A stretch of DNA of 64,000 bases from VAZQ01 sp963744275 (GTDB taxonomy: Bacteria > Pseudomonadota > Alphaproteobacteria > Rhizobiales > Xanthobacteraceae): NCBI GenBank assembly GCA_963744275.1, contig CAVUSX010000015.1:248001-312000 (forward strand), given 5' to 3'. Below, piece after piece: positions 35,305-43,855 of this stretch (position 1 is its first letter; the number at the start of each line of letters is the position of its first letter). The position numbers were made by a program, and so were the translations under genes. The notes below the pieces were generated by a model that worked only from the letters and a program-made list of their open reading frames with translations, did no database searches and had not been told where the DNA came from.

Positions 35305-36354
35305 TCACTCATCAGAAGGCGCCCGCCTGATATCTGATTGCTGATTACCGACCTCTGATGCCTGGAACACATGGCTCGAGTTGCAGAACTCGCAGGTGAC
35401 CGTGATGACCCCGTTCTCGACCATGTGGTCGCGATCATCCTGCGAGAAGCTCTTGAGCATGTCGGCCACGCCGGCGCGCGAGCAGGAGCACTGTGCGGTC
35501 ACCGCCGTGCTGCGAAAGACGCGCACGCCGCGCTCGTGGAATAGCCGGTAGACCAGACGCTCGGCCGAGACCCCGGGGTCGATCAGCTCGACATCCTCGA
35601 CGGTCTCGAACAAGGAGCGGCCCTCGACCCAGGCATCGTCCTCGGGCACCTGATGGGGCGCTGCTCCATGAAACACCGAGCCTGGCGGCGCATCGCCCGG
35701 ATCGAGATCCGCCTGGCGGGCCCGCTCCGGCGCCTTGGGCAGGAATTGCAGCAGGATGCCGCCGGCCCGCCAACGGTGGCGGGCGCCTTCGCGGCTGGCG
35801 GAGAATTCCTCGCCGACCGCCATGCGGATGCGGGTGGGGATCTGCTCGGAGCGCATGAAATACTCGTGGGCCGCGTGCTCGAGGTCCTGCCCTTCGAGCG
35901 CGACCAGGCCCTGGTAGCGGCTCATATCCGGTCCCTGGTCGATGGTCATGGCGAGATGCCCGCGGCCGAGCAGGAGGCCGGCGGCATCGCGGCCCGACGC
36001 CGTGGCGGCTTCCACGCGCGCCGCGTCGAAGCGGGCGCAGGCCCGCACCTTGCCGGGCGTGGTGAAATCGACCACCAGCATGCGCACCGGGCCGTCGCTT
36101 TGGGTCTGCAGGATGAAGCGGCCGTCCATCTTCAAGGCCGAGCCCAGCAGCACGGTGAGCACGATCGCTTCCCCGAGCAGCTTGGCGACCGGCGCCGGAT
36201 AGTCGTGGGCGTTCAGGATCTCGTCGACCGCCGGACCGAGGCGGGCGACGCGGCCGCGCAGGTCGAGAGCGGCGACCTCGAACGGCAGGATCGTGTCGTC
36301 CGCCGACGTGGCCGCCGGCGCGCGGATGGGAATATCGACGCTGGGACTGCTCAT
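35305..36354 (-). CDS. hslO: Redox-regulated chaperone Hsp33
   Basis: 349 residues. Holdase chaperone activated by oxidative unfolding. N-terminal domain has ILNAHDYPAPVAKLLGEAIV and the substrate-binding core VALEGQDLEHAAHEYFMRSEQIPTR. The C-terminal zinc switch has CSC (QCSCSR) and CEFC, all four cysteines present. The family motif GGILLQFLP is seen near residue 195. It is slightly longer than the usual 290-330 residues because of an N-terminal extension. It lies 84 bp after argF on the same strand, a common arrangement in Hyphomicrobiales. Confidence 0.95.
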   Translation of the reverse strand: MSSPSVDIPIRAPAATSADDTILPFEVAALDLRGRVARLGPAVDEILNAHDYPAPVAKLLGEAIVLTVLLGSALKMDGRFILQTQSDGPVRMLVVDFTTPGKVRACARFDAARVEAATASGRDAAGLLLGRGHLAMTIDQGPDMSRYQGLVALEGQDLEHAAHEYFMRSEQIPTRIRMAVGEEFSASREGARHRWRAGGILLQFLPKAPERARQADLDPGDAPPGSVFHGAAPHQVPEDDAWVEGRSLFETVEDVELIDPGVSAERLVYRLFHERGVRVFRSTAVTAQCSCSRAGVADMLKSFSQDDRDHMVENGVITVTCEFCNSSHVFQASEVGNQQSDIRRAPSDE

Positions 36355-36438
36355 GCTGCCCTATATAGTATGGGTTTTGTCGCATTGCTTCACCGTGCCG
36401 GCCGGGCCGCCGATAGACCGACGGAAAGCGGCCTGCCG

Positions 36439-37383
36439 TTACGGTGCGCCGACGTGCAAGCACCAGGCCAGAATACCCTTCTGGGCGTGCAGCCGGTTCT
36501 CGGCCTCGTCGAACACGACCGATTGCGGCCCATCGATCACCTCGTCGGTGACCTCCTCGCCGCGATGCGCGGGCAGGCAATGCATGAACAAGGCATCGGG
36601 CTTGGCCCGCGCCATGGTTCGCGCATTGACCTGATAGCGCTTGAGCAGATTGTGACGGCGCTGCCCGTCCTTGTCGCCCATCGAGACCCAGGTATCGGTG
36701 ACGACGCAGTCCGCGCCTTTCACCGCCTCGTCCGGATCGCTGCCGATGACGATATCGGCGCCGGACGCCTTGGCCCAATCGGACAACCATTTCTTGGGCG
36801 CGAGCTCCGGCGGTGTCGCGACCCGCAGACGGAAATCGAAGCGCTCGGCGGCGTGCATCCAGGATGCCAGCACGTTGTTGGAATCGCCCGACCAGGCCAC
36901 GGTCTTGCCCTTGATCAGGCCGCGGTGCTCCTCGAAGGTCATGACGTCGGCGAGCACCTGGCAGGGGTGCGAACGGCGCGTGAGACCGTTGATGACCGGC
37001 ACGGTGGCGTAGCGGGCGAGCTCGGCCAAGTCCTCGTGGTCGAGAATGCGGATCACGATCACGTCGACGTAGCGCGAGAGCACGCGCGCGGTATCGGCGA
37101 GCGATTCGCCGCGGCCGAATTGCATCTCCTGGCCGGTGAGCATGATGGCATCGCCGCCGAGCTGACGCATAGCGACCTCGAAGGAAACGCGGGTGCGGGT
37201 CGAAGGCTTGTCGAAGATCATGGCCAGCGTCTTGCCGGCGAGCGGGCGCTCAGCCGCGCCCTTGCGTTCGGCGGCGCCTTTGCGCTTGGCCTTCATGGCG
37301 CGGCTCGCCTCCAGCATTCCGCGCAACGTGGCCTTGGAAATGTCCGTCAGATCGAGAAAGTGGCGGAGGCCGTTGGCTTTCAT
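36439..37383 (-). CDS. argF: Ornithine carbamoyltransferase
   Basis: 314 residues. Makes citrulline from ornithine and carbamoyl phosphate in arginine synthesis. Motifs: carbamoyl-phosphate site DKPSTRTRVSFEVA, HPCQVLADVMT, ornithine site DTWVSMGD and the active-site HCLPAHRGEEV. ATG 37383 overlaps the argD stop by 4 bp. An 18-bp in-frame duplication gives RKGAAERKGAAER between residues 34 and 46, a surface insertion unusual for the family but unlikely to affect catalysis. Confidence 0.96.
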   Translation of the reverse strand: MKANGLRHFLDLTDISKATLRGMLEASRAMKAKRKGAAERKGAAERPLAGKTLAMIFDKPSTRTRVSFEVAMRQLGGDAIMLTGQEMQFGRGESLADTARVLSRYVDVIVIRILDHEDLAELARYATVPVINGLTRRSHPCQVLADVMTFEEHRGLIKGKTVAWSGDSNNVLASWMHAAERFDFRLRVATPPELAPKKWLSDWAKASGADIVIGSDPDEAVKGADCVVTDTWVSMGDKDGQRRHNLLKRYQVNARTMARAKPDALFMHCLPAHRGEEVTDEVIDGPQSVVFDEAENRLHAQKGILAWCLHVGAP

Positions 37384-38597
37384 CCGACCGCCTCCTGGCG
37401 CACTCCCTTGTGCGCTTTGGCCAAGCGGCTGCAGGCGCGCTCGATGCGCCTGACCGCCTCGGCGATCTCGTCCTCGCTCACGATCAGCGGAGGCAGCAGC
37501 CGCACCACGTTGTCGCCGGCCGCGGCCGTGATGGTCTTCTCGGCGCGCAATTCGTCGACCAGCTCCGCGTTCGGCACCAGGGCGCGCAGGCCGACCAGCA
37601 GGCCTTCGCCGCGCACCTCGGCGATGACGGTGGGATAGAGGTCCTTGATCTCCGCCAGCTTCTGCTTGAACACCAGGGCGGTTCGGCGCACGCGCTCCAG
37701 GAAGCCGGGCGCCAGCATCACGTCGAGCACGGCGTTGCCGGCCGCCATGGCGAGCGGGTTTCCGCCGAAGGTCGAGCCGTGCGTGCCGGCGGTCATGCCC
37801 TTGGCGGCCGCGGTGGTGGCGAGGCAGGCGCCGACCGGAAAGCCGCCGCCCAGCGCCTTGGCCAGCGCCATGATGTCGGGAGCGACGCCGTAGCGCTGAT
37901 AGGCGAACAGGTCGCCGGTGCGCCCCATGCCGGTCTGCACCTCGTCGAACATCAGAAGCAGCCCGTTCTCGTCGCAGAGGCGGCGCAAGGCCTTGAGGAA
38001 TTCCGGCGGCACCACCCGCACCCCGCCCTCGCCCATGATGGGCTCGATCAGGATCGCGGCCGTCGCCGGCCCGATCGCCAGCTTGGTCGCCGCCAGATCG
38101 CAAAACGGGACCTGGTCGAAGCCCTCGACCACCGGGCCGAAGCCTTCGAGATATTTCTTCTGGCCGCCGGCCGCGAGCGTGGCCAGCGTGCGTCCATGAA
38201 ACGCGCCTTCGAAGGTGATGATGCGGAAGCGATCGGGTTGGCCGGAGGCCGACTGGTATTTGCGCGCCATCTTGATGGCGCATTCCATCGCCTCGGCGCC
38301 GGAATTGGTGAAGAACACGGTGTCCGCGAAGCTCGCCGCGCAGAGCCGCGCCGCCAGCCGCTCGGCTTCCGGAATCCGGAACAGATTGGAGACGTGCCAG
38401 ACCTTGTTGGCCTGCTCGGTGATCGCGGCGACCAGATGCGGATGGGCGTGGCCGAGCGCATTCACCGCCACGCCCGACGTGAGGTCGAGATAGCGTTCGC
38501 CGTCCGTCGCCACCAGCCACACGCCCTCCCCGCGCTCGAACGCGAGATCGACCCGCGCGTAGGTCGGCAACAAATGCGATATTTGAGCCCCGCTCAT
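37380..38597 (-). CDS. argD: Acetylornithine aminotransferase
   Basis: 405-residue PLP enzyme of arginine biosynthesis. Motifs: LDLTSGVAVNALGHAHP, FFTNSGAEAMECAIKMAR, TFEGAFHGRTLATLA, EPIMGEGGVR, LLMFDEVQTGMGRTG, and the Schiff-base lysine in MALAKALGGGFPVGA. Full length, starting MSGAQISHLLPTYARVDLAF. It is the first gene of argD-argF-hslO and divergent from gcrA. Confidence 0.95.
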   Translation of the reverse strand: MSGAQISHLLPTYARVDLAFERGEGVWLVATDGERYLDLTSGVAVNALGHAHPHLVAAITEQANKVWHVSNLFRIPEAERLAARLCAASFADTVFFTNSGAEAMECAIKMARKYQSASGQPDRFRIITFEGAFHGRTLATLAAGGQKKYLEGFGPVVEGFDQVPFCDLAATKLAIGPATAAILIEPIMGEGGVRVVPPEFLKALRRLCDENGLLLMFDEVQTGMGRTGDLFAYQRYGVAPDIMALAKALGGGFPVGACLATTAAAKGMTAGTHGSTFGGNPLAMAAGNAVLDVMLAPGFLERVRRTALVFKQKLAEIKDLYPTVIAEVRGEGLLVGLRALVPNAELVDELRAEKTITAAAGDNVVRLLPPLIVSEDEIAEAVRRIERACSRLAKAHKGVRQEAVG

Positions 38598-39001
38598 GTA
38601 CGCCCGCTCATAAAAAATGCCAGCAATCGTACGAAATGAAATGTGCCGCCTCTCCGGGCGGCACTAGGCACATATTCTATTGCGGCCCGGCTGGCTGTCA
38701 ACATCGACGGAAGGCCGCCCGCGGATCGGAGGGGAGGCGGCGGCCTCCCTGTTTCATGCAGATAGGTGTGGATGTCGGGCGCTTTCCGAATCGGAAGGTG
38801 TGGACGCGGCAATACGGACTCTTGCGCCCGACTCCCGCCATATTGTAGCTTCTTGATCGTCAGGTACGACATTTCGTGCGGCGGACGGGTTTCTGAGTTC
38901 ATCAGTAGCGGGGAGTAAGCATCTGGCCGGCCCAAGGCCGACCGGAGCTGAGGATGGATTCTGTCGAGACCTATTCGCCGCCTCACGCTGAGGGAAGACG
39001 C
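38598..39001. other. Divergent intergenic region argD/gcrA
   Basis: 404 bp between argD (minus) and the preferred gcrA start (plus). No credible ORF. It should contain the promoters of both. A GGAGCTGAGG site before ATG 38954 and an AGGGAAGACG site before ATG 39002 mark two possible gcrA starts. No terminator, repeat or known operator was recognised. Confidence 0.45.
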
Positions 39002-39502
39002 ATGACCTGGACCGATGAACGCGTCGAGAGTCTGAAAAAATTGTGGAGCGAGGGACTGTCGGCGAGCCAGATCGCCGCCGAGCTCGGTGGCATCACCCGC
39101 AATGCCGTGATCGGCAAGGTTCACCGCCTCGGGCTGTCGGGACGCGCCAAGAGCCCGACCGCGTCGGCGCCCCGTCCCCGCAAGGCGCGCGCCCACACCC
39201 ATTTGATGCGCGTCTCGCGTCCCGCCATACGCGGAAATACCGCTCTCGCGCATGCCTATGATTTCGAGCAGGAGCAGGAGCCGGAGCTGGTCGACAACGT
39301 CATCCCGCTCGGCCAGCGCCGCACCATCCTCGAGCTGACGGAAGACACCTGCCGCTGGCCGATCGGAGATCCGGGCAGCACCGACTTCTTCTTCTGCGGC
39401 GGTCAGGCCGGCACCGGCATGCCCTATTGCGGCTACCATTCGCGGGTCGCCTATCAGCCGGCGGGCGACCGCCGCCGTGATCGCCGCCCGTTCCGGGGCT
39501 AG
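39002..39502 (+). CDS. gcrA: GcrA cell-cycle regulator
   Basis: 166 residues. Sigma70-associated regulator reading CcrM methylation in alphaproteobacteria. The N-terminal HTH-like domain MTWTDERVESLKKLWSEGLS, followed by SQIAAELGGITRNAVIGKVHRLGL, is near-invariant for the family. The C-terminal part has TILELTEDTCRWPIGDPG and FFFCGGQAGTGMPYCGYH, the cysteine-bearing GcrA tail. Start 39002 is preferred because the homology begins there and AGGGAAGACG precedes it; ATG 38954 would add 16 residues. Confidence 0.95.
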   Translation: MTWTDERVESLKKLWSEGLSASQIAAELGGITRNAVIGKVHRLGLSGRAKSPTASAPRPRKARAHTHLMRVSRPAIRGNTALAHAYDFEQEQEPELVDNVIPLGQRRTILELTEDTCRWPIGDPGSTDFFFCGGQAGTGMPYCGYHSRVAYQPAGDRRRDRRPFRG

Positions 39503-39585
39503 CGCGGGTTTCAGGTCGTCTGCGGCGGTCCCGGCGCGGACGCCCGCCCGCACTTGCTGCGGGGCGAAGCCGATACTCCATGTAA

Positions 39586-40290
39586 TCAGGACGGCTTCTT
39601 GCCGAACCGGTCGTCGAGCGCATAGCCGGCGCCGCGTACGGTGCGGATCGGGTCGTCGCCGTGGCCGCGGTTGAGCGCCTTGCGCAGCCGGCCGACATGG
39701 ACGTCGACGGTGCGTTCATCGATGTAGATGTCGCTGCCCCAGACGCCGTCGAGCAGCTGCTCGCGGGAAAAGACCCGGCCCGGCCGCTCCATCAGGAACT
39801 CGAGCAGGCGATACTCGGTCGGCCCCAGATCGATCGCATGGCCGGAGCGGGTGACCCGCTTCTTCTCCCGATCGATGGTGATATCGCCGAAGCTGAGCAC
39901 GTCGGCCACGCGCTCGGGCGAGGCGCGGCGCAACAGCGCGTTGACGCGGGCGAGCAGCTCGGGAACCGAGAACGGCTTGACGATATAGTCGTCGGCGCCG
40001 GTCGCGAGGCCCCGCACGCGCTCGCTCTCCTCTCCGCGCGCCGTCAGCATGATGATCGGCAGCTGCCGGGTTTCCGGTCGCGCCCGCAGCCGGCGGCAGA
40101 GCTCGATCCCCGAGAGACCCGGCAGCATCCAATCGAGGATCACGAGATCGGGGCTGCCTTCCTTGAGCCTGGTGTCGGCTTCGTCGCCGCGCGCGATCGT
40201 CTCGACCTCGTAGCCTTGGGTTTCGAGATTGTAGCGCAGCAGCAGCGTCAGTGCTTCCTCGTCCTCGACGATCAGAATGCTGGCATTCAT
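39586..40290 (-). CDS. phoB: Phosphate regulon response regulator PhoB
   Basis: 234-residue OmpR-class regulator. Receiver domain: ILIVEDEEALTLLLRYNLET, phospho-acceptor Asp in LVILDWMLPGLSG, TARGEESERVRGL and KPFSVPELLARV. The C-terminal winged helix has GPTEYRLLEFLMERPGRVFSREQLLDGVWG and TVDVHVGRLRKALN. AGGAG precedes ATG 40290, 15 bp after phoU. Activates Pho-box promoters such as the one before pstS. Last gene of the operon, converging on gcrA. Confidence 0.97.
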   Translation of the reverse strand: MNASILIVEDEEALTLLLRYNLETQGYEVETIARGDEADTRLKEGSPDLVILDWMLPGLSGIELCRRLRARPETRQLPIIMLTARGEESERVRGLATGADDYIVKPFSVPELLARVNALLRRASPERVADVLSFGDITIDREKKRVTRSGHAIDLGPTEYRLLEFLMERPGRVFSREQLLDGVWGSDIYIDERTVDVHVGRLRKALNRGHGDDPIRTVRGAGYALDDRFGKKPS

Positions 40291-40305
40291 CCGCTCGGGC
40301 TCCTG

Positions 40306-41022
40306 CTACTTCCCGGCGGCCGAGAAGACCGACGTGGTGTCGCCCTTCGGGCGCTCGTCCGAGATCGCCCGGCCTTCGATCATGAAATGCACCGTCTCGG
40401 CGATGTTGGTGGCGTGATCGCCCATGCGCTCGATGTTCTTGGCGCAGAACATGAGATGGATGCAGAAGGTGATGTTGCGCGGGTCTTCCATCATGTAGGT
40501 CAAGAGCTCGCGGAACAACGAGGTGCACATGGCGTCGATCTCTTCGTCGCCCCTCCACACCGCCAGCGCCTTGTTGAGGTCGTGACCGGCGTAGCTGTCG
40601 AGCACCTGCTTGAGCTGGCCCAGCACCAGCGCCGCCATGTGCTGGACGCCGCGCAGCAGCTTTTGCGGATGGAAGTCGCCGGTGATCGCCGATACGCGCT
40701 TGGCGATGTTCTTGGCGAGGTCGCCGACCCGCTCCAGATCGTTGGCCAGGCGCAGCGCGCCCACGATCTCGCGCAGATCGACCGCCATCGGCTGGCGGCG
40801 CGCGATGGTGAGCACGGCCTTGTCCTCGATCTCGTGCTGCAGGGCGTCGACGCCGGCATCGGCCGCCACCACGCGCGCAGCCCGCTCGACGTCGCGCTTG
40901 GCCAGCGCGTCGACCGAATCCGCGATCTGCTTCTCGACCAGGCCGCCCATCTCCGCCACCATGCGGGTGAGCTCCTGCAGGTCGACGTCGAAAGCCTTCG
41001 CCGTATGCTCGTTCATGACCAT
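40306..41022 (-). CDS. phoU: Phosphate transport regulator PhoU
   Basis: 238 residues, two PhoU three-helix bundles. MVMNEHTAKAFDVDLQEL, the first metal-type motif region DAGVDALQHEIEDKA and the second YMMEDPRNITFCIHLMFCAKNIERMGDHATNIAE are characteristic. It restrains PhoR signalling when phosphate is plentiful, together with PstB. GAGGACAG precedes the start; 34 bp after pstB. Confidence 0.97.
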   Translation of the reverse strand: MVMNEHTAKAFDVDLQELTRMVAEMGGLVEKQIADSVDALAKRDVERAARVVAADAGVDALQHEIEDKAVLTIARRQPMAVDLREIVGALRLANDLERVGDLAKNIAKRVSAITGDFHPQKLLRGVQHMAALVLGQLKQVLDSYAGHDLNKALAVWRGDEEIDAMCTSLFRELLTYMMEDPRNITFCIHLMFCAKNIERMGDHATNIAETVHFMIEGRAISDERPKGDTTSVFSAAGK

Positions 41023-41056
41023 TGTTCTGTCCTCGCCGTCGCGGAGGCAAGCCGCC

Positions 41057-41872
41057 TCAGCCGAAGCGGCCGGTAATGTAGTCCTGCGTGCGCCGGTCGC
41101 GCGGCGCGGTGAATATCTTGCTGGTGGTGTCGAACTCGATCATCTCGCCGAGATACATGAAGGCGGTGAAGTCGGAAACCCGCGCGGCCTGCTGCATATT
41201 GTGGGTGACGATCGCGATCGTGTAGTCCTCCTTCAGCTCGTCGATCAGCTCCTCGATCTTGGCGGTCGAGATCGGATCGAGCGCCGAGCAGGGCTCGTCG
41301 AACAGGATCACTTCCGGCTTGATCGCGACGGTGCGGGCGATGCACAGCCGTTGCTGCTGCCCGCCGGAGAGGCTCAAGCCGTTGGTGTTGAGCTTTCCCT
41401 TCACCTCCTCCCAGAGCGCGGCGCGACGCAGCGACGTCTCGACGCGCCCGTCGAGCTCCGACTTGGACAGCTTTTCATAAAGCCGGATGCCGAAAGCGAT
41501 ATTCTCGTAGATCGACATCGGAAACGGCGTCGGTTTCTGGAACACCATGCCGATGCGGGCGCGCAGCAGGTTGAGATCCTGCTTCGGAGAGAGAATGTCC
41601 TCGCCGTCGAGCAGGACCTCGCCCTCGGCGCGCTGGTTGGGATAGAGGTCGTACATCCGGTTGAGGATGCGCAGCAGGGTCGATTTTCCGCAACCCGACG
41701 GCCCGATGAACGCCATGACCTTGCCGGTATAGAGCGGCAGGTTGATGTCCTTGAGGGCCCGGCTTTGACCGTAGTAGAAATTAAGGCCCTGGATCGAGAC
41801 CTTCTTGTCCAATGTGGCGGCATCGACCGCGGCGTGGGTGACGGTGGGAACGGTTGAGGATGCGACGTTCAT
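41057..41872 (-). CDS. pstB: Phosphate ABC transporter ATP-binding protein PstB
   Basis: 271 residues. Walker A FIGPSGCGKSTLLRILNRMYDL, Q-loop MVFQKPTPFPMSIYENIAFG, signature LSGGQQQRLCIARTVA, Walker B VILFDEPCSALDP and H-loop TIAIVTHNMQQAARVSD. Start MNVASSTVPTVTH at 41872 overlaps the pstA stop by 4 bp. Energises phosphate import at the inner membrane. Confidence 0.97.
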   Translation of the reverse strand: MNVASSTVPTVTHAAVDAATLDKKVSIQGLNFYYGQSRALKDINLPLYTGKVMAFIGPSGCGKSTLLRILNRMYDLYPNQRAEGEVLLDGEDILSPKQDLNLLRARIGMVFQKPTPFPMSIYENIAFGIRLYEKLSKSELDGRVETSLRRAALWEEVKGKLNTNGLSLSGGQQQRLCIARTVAIKPEVILFDEPCSALDPISTAKIEELIDELKEDYTIAIVTHNMQQAARVSDFTAFMYLGEMIEFDTTSKIFTAPRDRRTQDYITGRFG

Positions 41873-42711
41873 GATTGTTTTCTCGATGCAGAGAGCGTAC
41901 GCGCGATAATGCTGAGTGCGAGAACCGTGAAGGTGATGATCAGCGCGCCGGTCCAGGCCAGCTGCTGCCATTCCTTGTAGGGGCTGAGCGCGAACTGGAA
42001 GATGACGACCGGCAGGCTCGCCATCGGGGCACTGAGATCGAGGCTGAAGAACTGGTTGTTGAGCCCGGTGAAGAGCAGCGGAGCGGTCTCGCCGGTGATG
42101 CGGGCGACCGCCAGCAGCACGCCGGTGACCATGCCGGCCTGGGCGGCGCGGTAGCAGACGCGGCCGATCACCACGACGCGCGGCAGGCCGAGCGCGGCCG
42201 CTGCCTCCCGCAGCGGGTTGGGAACCAGCAGCAGCATGTCCTCGGTCGTGCGCACCACGACCGGAATGACCAGGATCGCGAGCGCCACGGCTCCCGCCAG
42301 CCCGGAGAAATGCCCGACCGGCGCGACGGCGATCTCGTAGACGAAGAGGCCGATCACGATCGAGGGGGCACTGAGCAGGATGTCGTTGATGAAGCGCACG
42401 ACCGAGGTCAATGGGGAATAGCGGCCGTATTCGGCCATATAGGTCCCGGCCAGAATGCCGATCGGCGTCCCGATCGCCACCGCCAGCACCGTGAGGATCA
42501 GGCTTCCCACGATCGGATTGAGCAGCCCGCCGGCGGCACCGGGCGGCGGCGTCATCTCGGTGAACACGCTGAGCGATAGTCCGCTCATGCCCTTCCAGAG
42601 CAGCACGCCGAGGATCAAAGCCAGCCACCCCAGCCCGAACACGGTCGCGGACACGGACAGGACCAGCGCTACGGCGTTGCGACGGCGGCGGGCGAAGTAG
42701 AGCTTGTTCAT
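41869..42711 (-). CDS. pstA: Phosphate ABC transporter permease PstA
   Basis: 280 residues with six hydrophobic segments. The coupling-helix region VRTTEDMLLLVPNPLREAAAALG and ARITGETAPLLFTGLNNQFF are PstA hallmarks; GIPSIV-like LLSAPSIVIGLFVYE also fits. Only 4 bp separate it from pstC. Inner-membrane channel with PstC. Confidence 0.96.
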   Translation of the reverse strand: MNKLYFARRRRNAVALVLSVSATVFGLGWLALILGVLLWKGMSGLSLSVFTEMTPPPGAAGGLLNPIVGSLILTVLAVAIGTPIGILAGTYMAEYGRYSPLTSVVRFINDILLSAPSIVIGLFVYEIAVAPVGHFSGLAGAVALAILVIPVVVRTTEDMLLLVPNPLREAAAALGLPRVVVIGRVCYRAAQAGMVTGVLLAVARITGETAPLLFTGLNNQFFSLDLSAPMASLPVVIFQFALSPYKEWQQLAWTGALIITFTVLALSIIARTLSASRKQS

Positions 42712-42715
42712 GGCG

Positions 42716-43729
42716 TCAACCGATCCGCCGCTCGATGCGCATCAGCATGTAGCGCGCGGCGGCGAGCACGATGAAGGTGATGCCGAAGAGAACCAGACCC
42801 AGCGCGATCAGCGCGGAAGTGTACAGATCGCCGACCGCCTCGTTGAATTCGTTGGCGATGGTCGCCGAGATCGTGGTGCCCGGGGCGAGGATCGACGCCG
42901 ATATCCGGTGCGCATTGCCGATCACGAAGGTCACCGCCATGGTCTCGCCCAGCGCGCGCCCGAGACCCAGCATGACGCCGCCGATGACGCCGACCCGCGT
43001 ATAAGGCAGCACGACATAACGCACCACCTCCCAGGTGGTGCAGCCGACCCCGTAGGCCGCCTCCTTCAGCACCGGCGGAACGGACTCGAAGACGTCGCGC
43101 GAGATCGAGGTGATGAACGGGAGCACCATGATGGCCAGGATCAAGCCCGCGGTGAGAATCCCGATGCCATAGGGCGGACCGGCGAACACCGACGACAGGA
43201 TCGGTACCGGCCCGAACGCCGAGATCAGCGCCGGCTGCACCCATTCCTGCACAAACGGGGCGAATACGAACAGACCCCAAATTCCGTAGATGATGCTCGG
43301 AATTCCCGCCAGCAGCTCGATCGCGATCCCGATCGGGCGGCGCAGCCACGGCGGACAAAGCTCGGTGAGGAAGACCGAGATCAGCAATCCGACCGGTACC
43401 GCGATCAGCATCGCCAGGAACGACGTGATGACCGTGCCATAGATCGCCGGCAGCGCCCCGAACTTATCGGTAACGGGATTCCAGCGCTGGTCGAACAGAA
43501 AGCCGAAGCCGAACGTGCTCAGCGCCGGAAGCGAGCCGAGGATCAGGGATACGATCACCGCGCCGAGAAGGATCAGAACTCCGGCCGCGGCGGCCCGCGT
43601 CAGCTGGTGAAAGACCGCATCCCGCAGGCGCAGCCGATCGAGCATCTTGGCCCGCGTCGGTGCCGCGCCGATCGCGACCTCGCCATTCAACGCTGCATCG
43701 ACCACGGATCGCCTCCCGGCGGATTGCAT
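42716..43729 (-). CDS. pstC: Phosphate ABC transporter permease PstC
   Basis: 337 residues. Start MQSAGRRSVVDAALNGEV at 43729 after AGGGAG; a longer in-frame start lacks a ribosome site. Six to seven membrane segments. PstC motifs include LLAGIPSIIYGIWGLFVFAP, LPFITSISRDVFESVPPVLKEAAYGVG and LGRALGETMAVTFVIGN. It lies 126 bp after pstS, separated by a strong hairpin. Confidence 0.96.
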   Translation of the reverse strand: MQSAGRRSVVDAALNGEVAIGAAPTRAKMLDRLRLRDAVFHQLTRAAAAGVLILLGAVIVSLILGSLPALSTFGFGFLFDQRWNPVTDKFGALPAIYGTVITSFLAMLIAVPVGLLISVFLTELCPPWLRRPIGIAIELLAGIPSIIYGIWGLFVFAPFVQEWVQPALISAFGPVPILSSVFAGPPYGIGILTAGLILAIMVLPFITSISRDVFESVPPVLKEAAYGVGCTTWEVVRYVVLPYTRVGVIGGVMLGLGRALGETMAVTFVIGNAHRISASILAPGTTISATIANEFNEAVGDLYTSALIALGLVLFGITFIVLAAARYMLMRIERRIG

Positions 43730-43816
43730 TGCAGCTCTCCCTGCCGATCTCTTTTGGAAGAGCCAACTCAAGCGAGCCTTTACGCCGCCGCACAAGTCTT
43801 ACTTTTGACGAATACA

Positions 43817-43842
43817 GAAAGGGCGCCGGCTGGCGCCCTTTC
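43817..43842 (-). terminator. Hairpin between pstS and pstC (attenuator or mRNA stabiliser)
   Basis: A perfect 11-bp stem, GAAAGGGCGCC against GGCGCCCTTTC, with a 4-base GGCT/AGCC loop, starts 14 bp after the pstS stop. No run of U follows, so full termination is unlikely. In pst operons such a structure commonly keeps pstS expression above pstCAB. Confidence 0.75.
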
Positions 43843-43855
43843 CACGTGCGGGAAG

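Noticed and set aside
35653..37638. 661-codon plus-strand frame opposite hslO and argF.
   Set aside because: Shadow of two conserved enzymes with complete motifs.
37384..38520. Fusion of argF with an upstream 380-codon frame.
   Set aside because: The upstream part is argD read in the wrong frame; argF starts at 37383 in a 4-bp overlap.
39661..41076. 471-codon plus-strand frame opposite phoB and phoU.
   Set aside because: Antisense to canonical Pho regulon genes.
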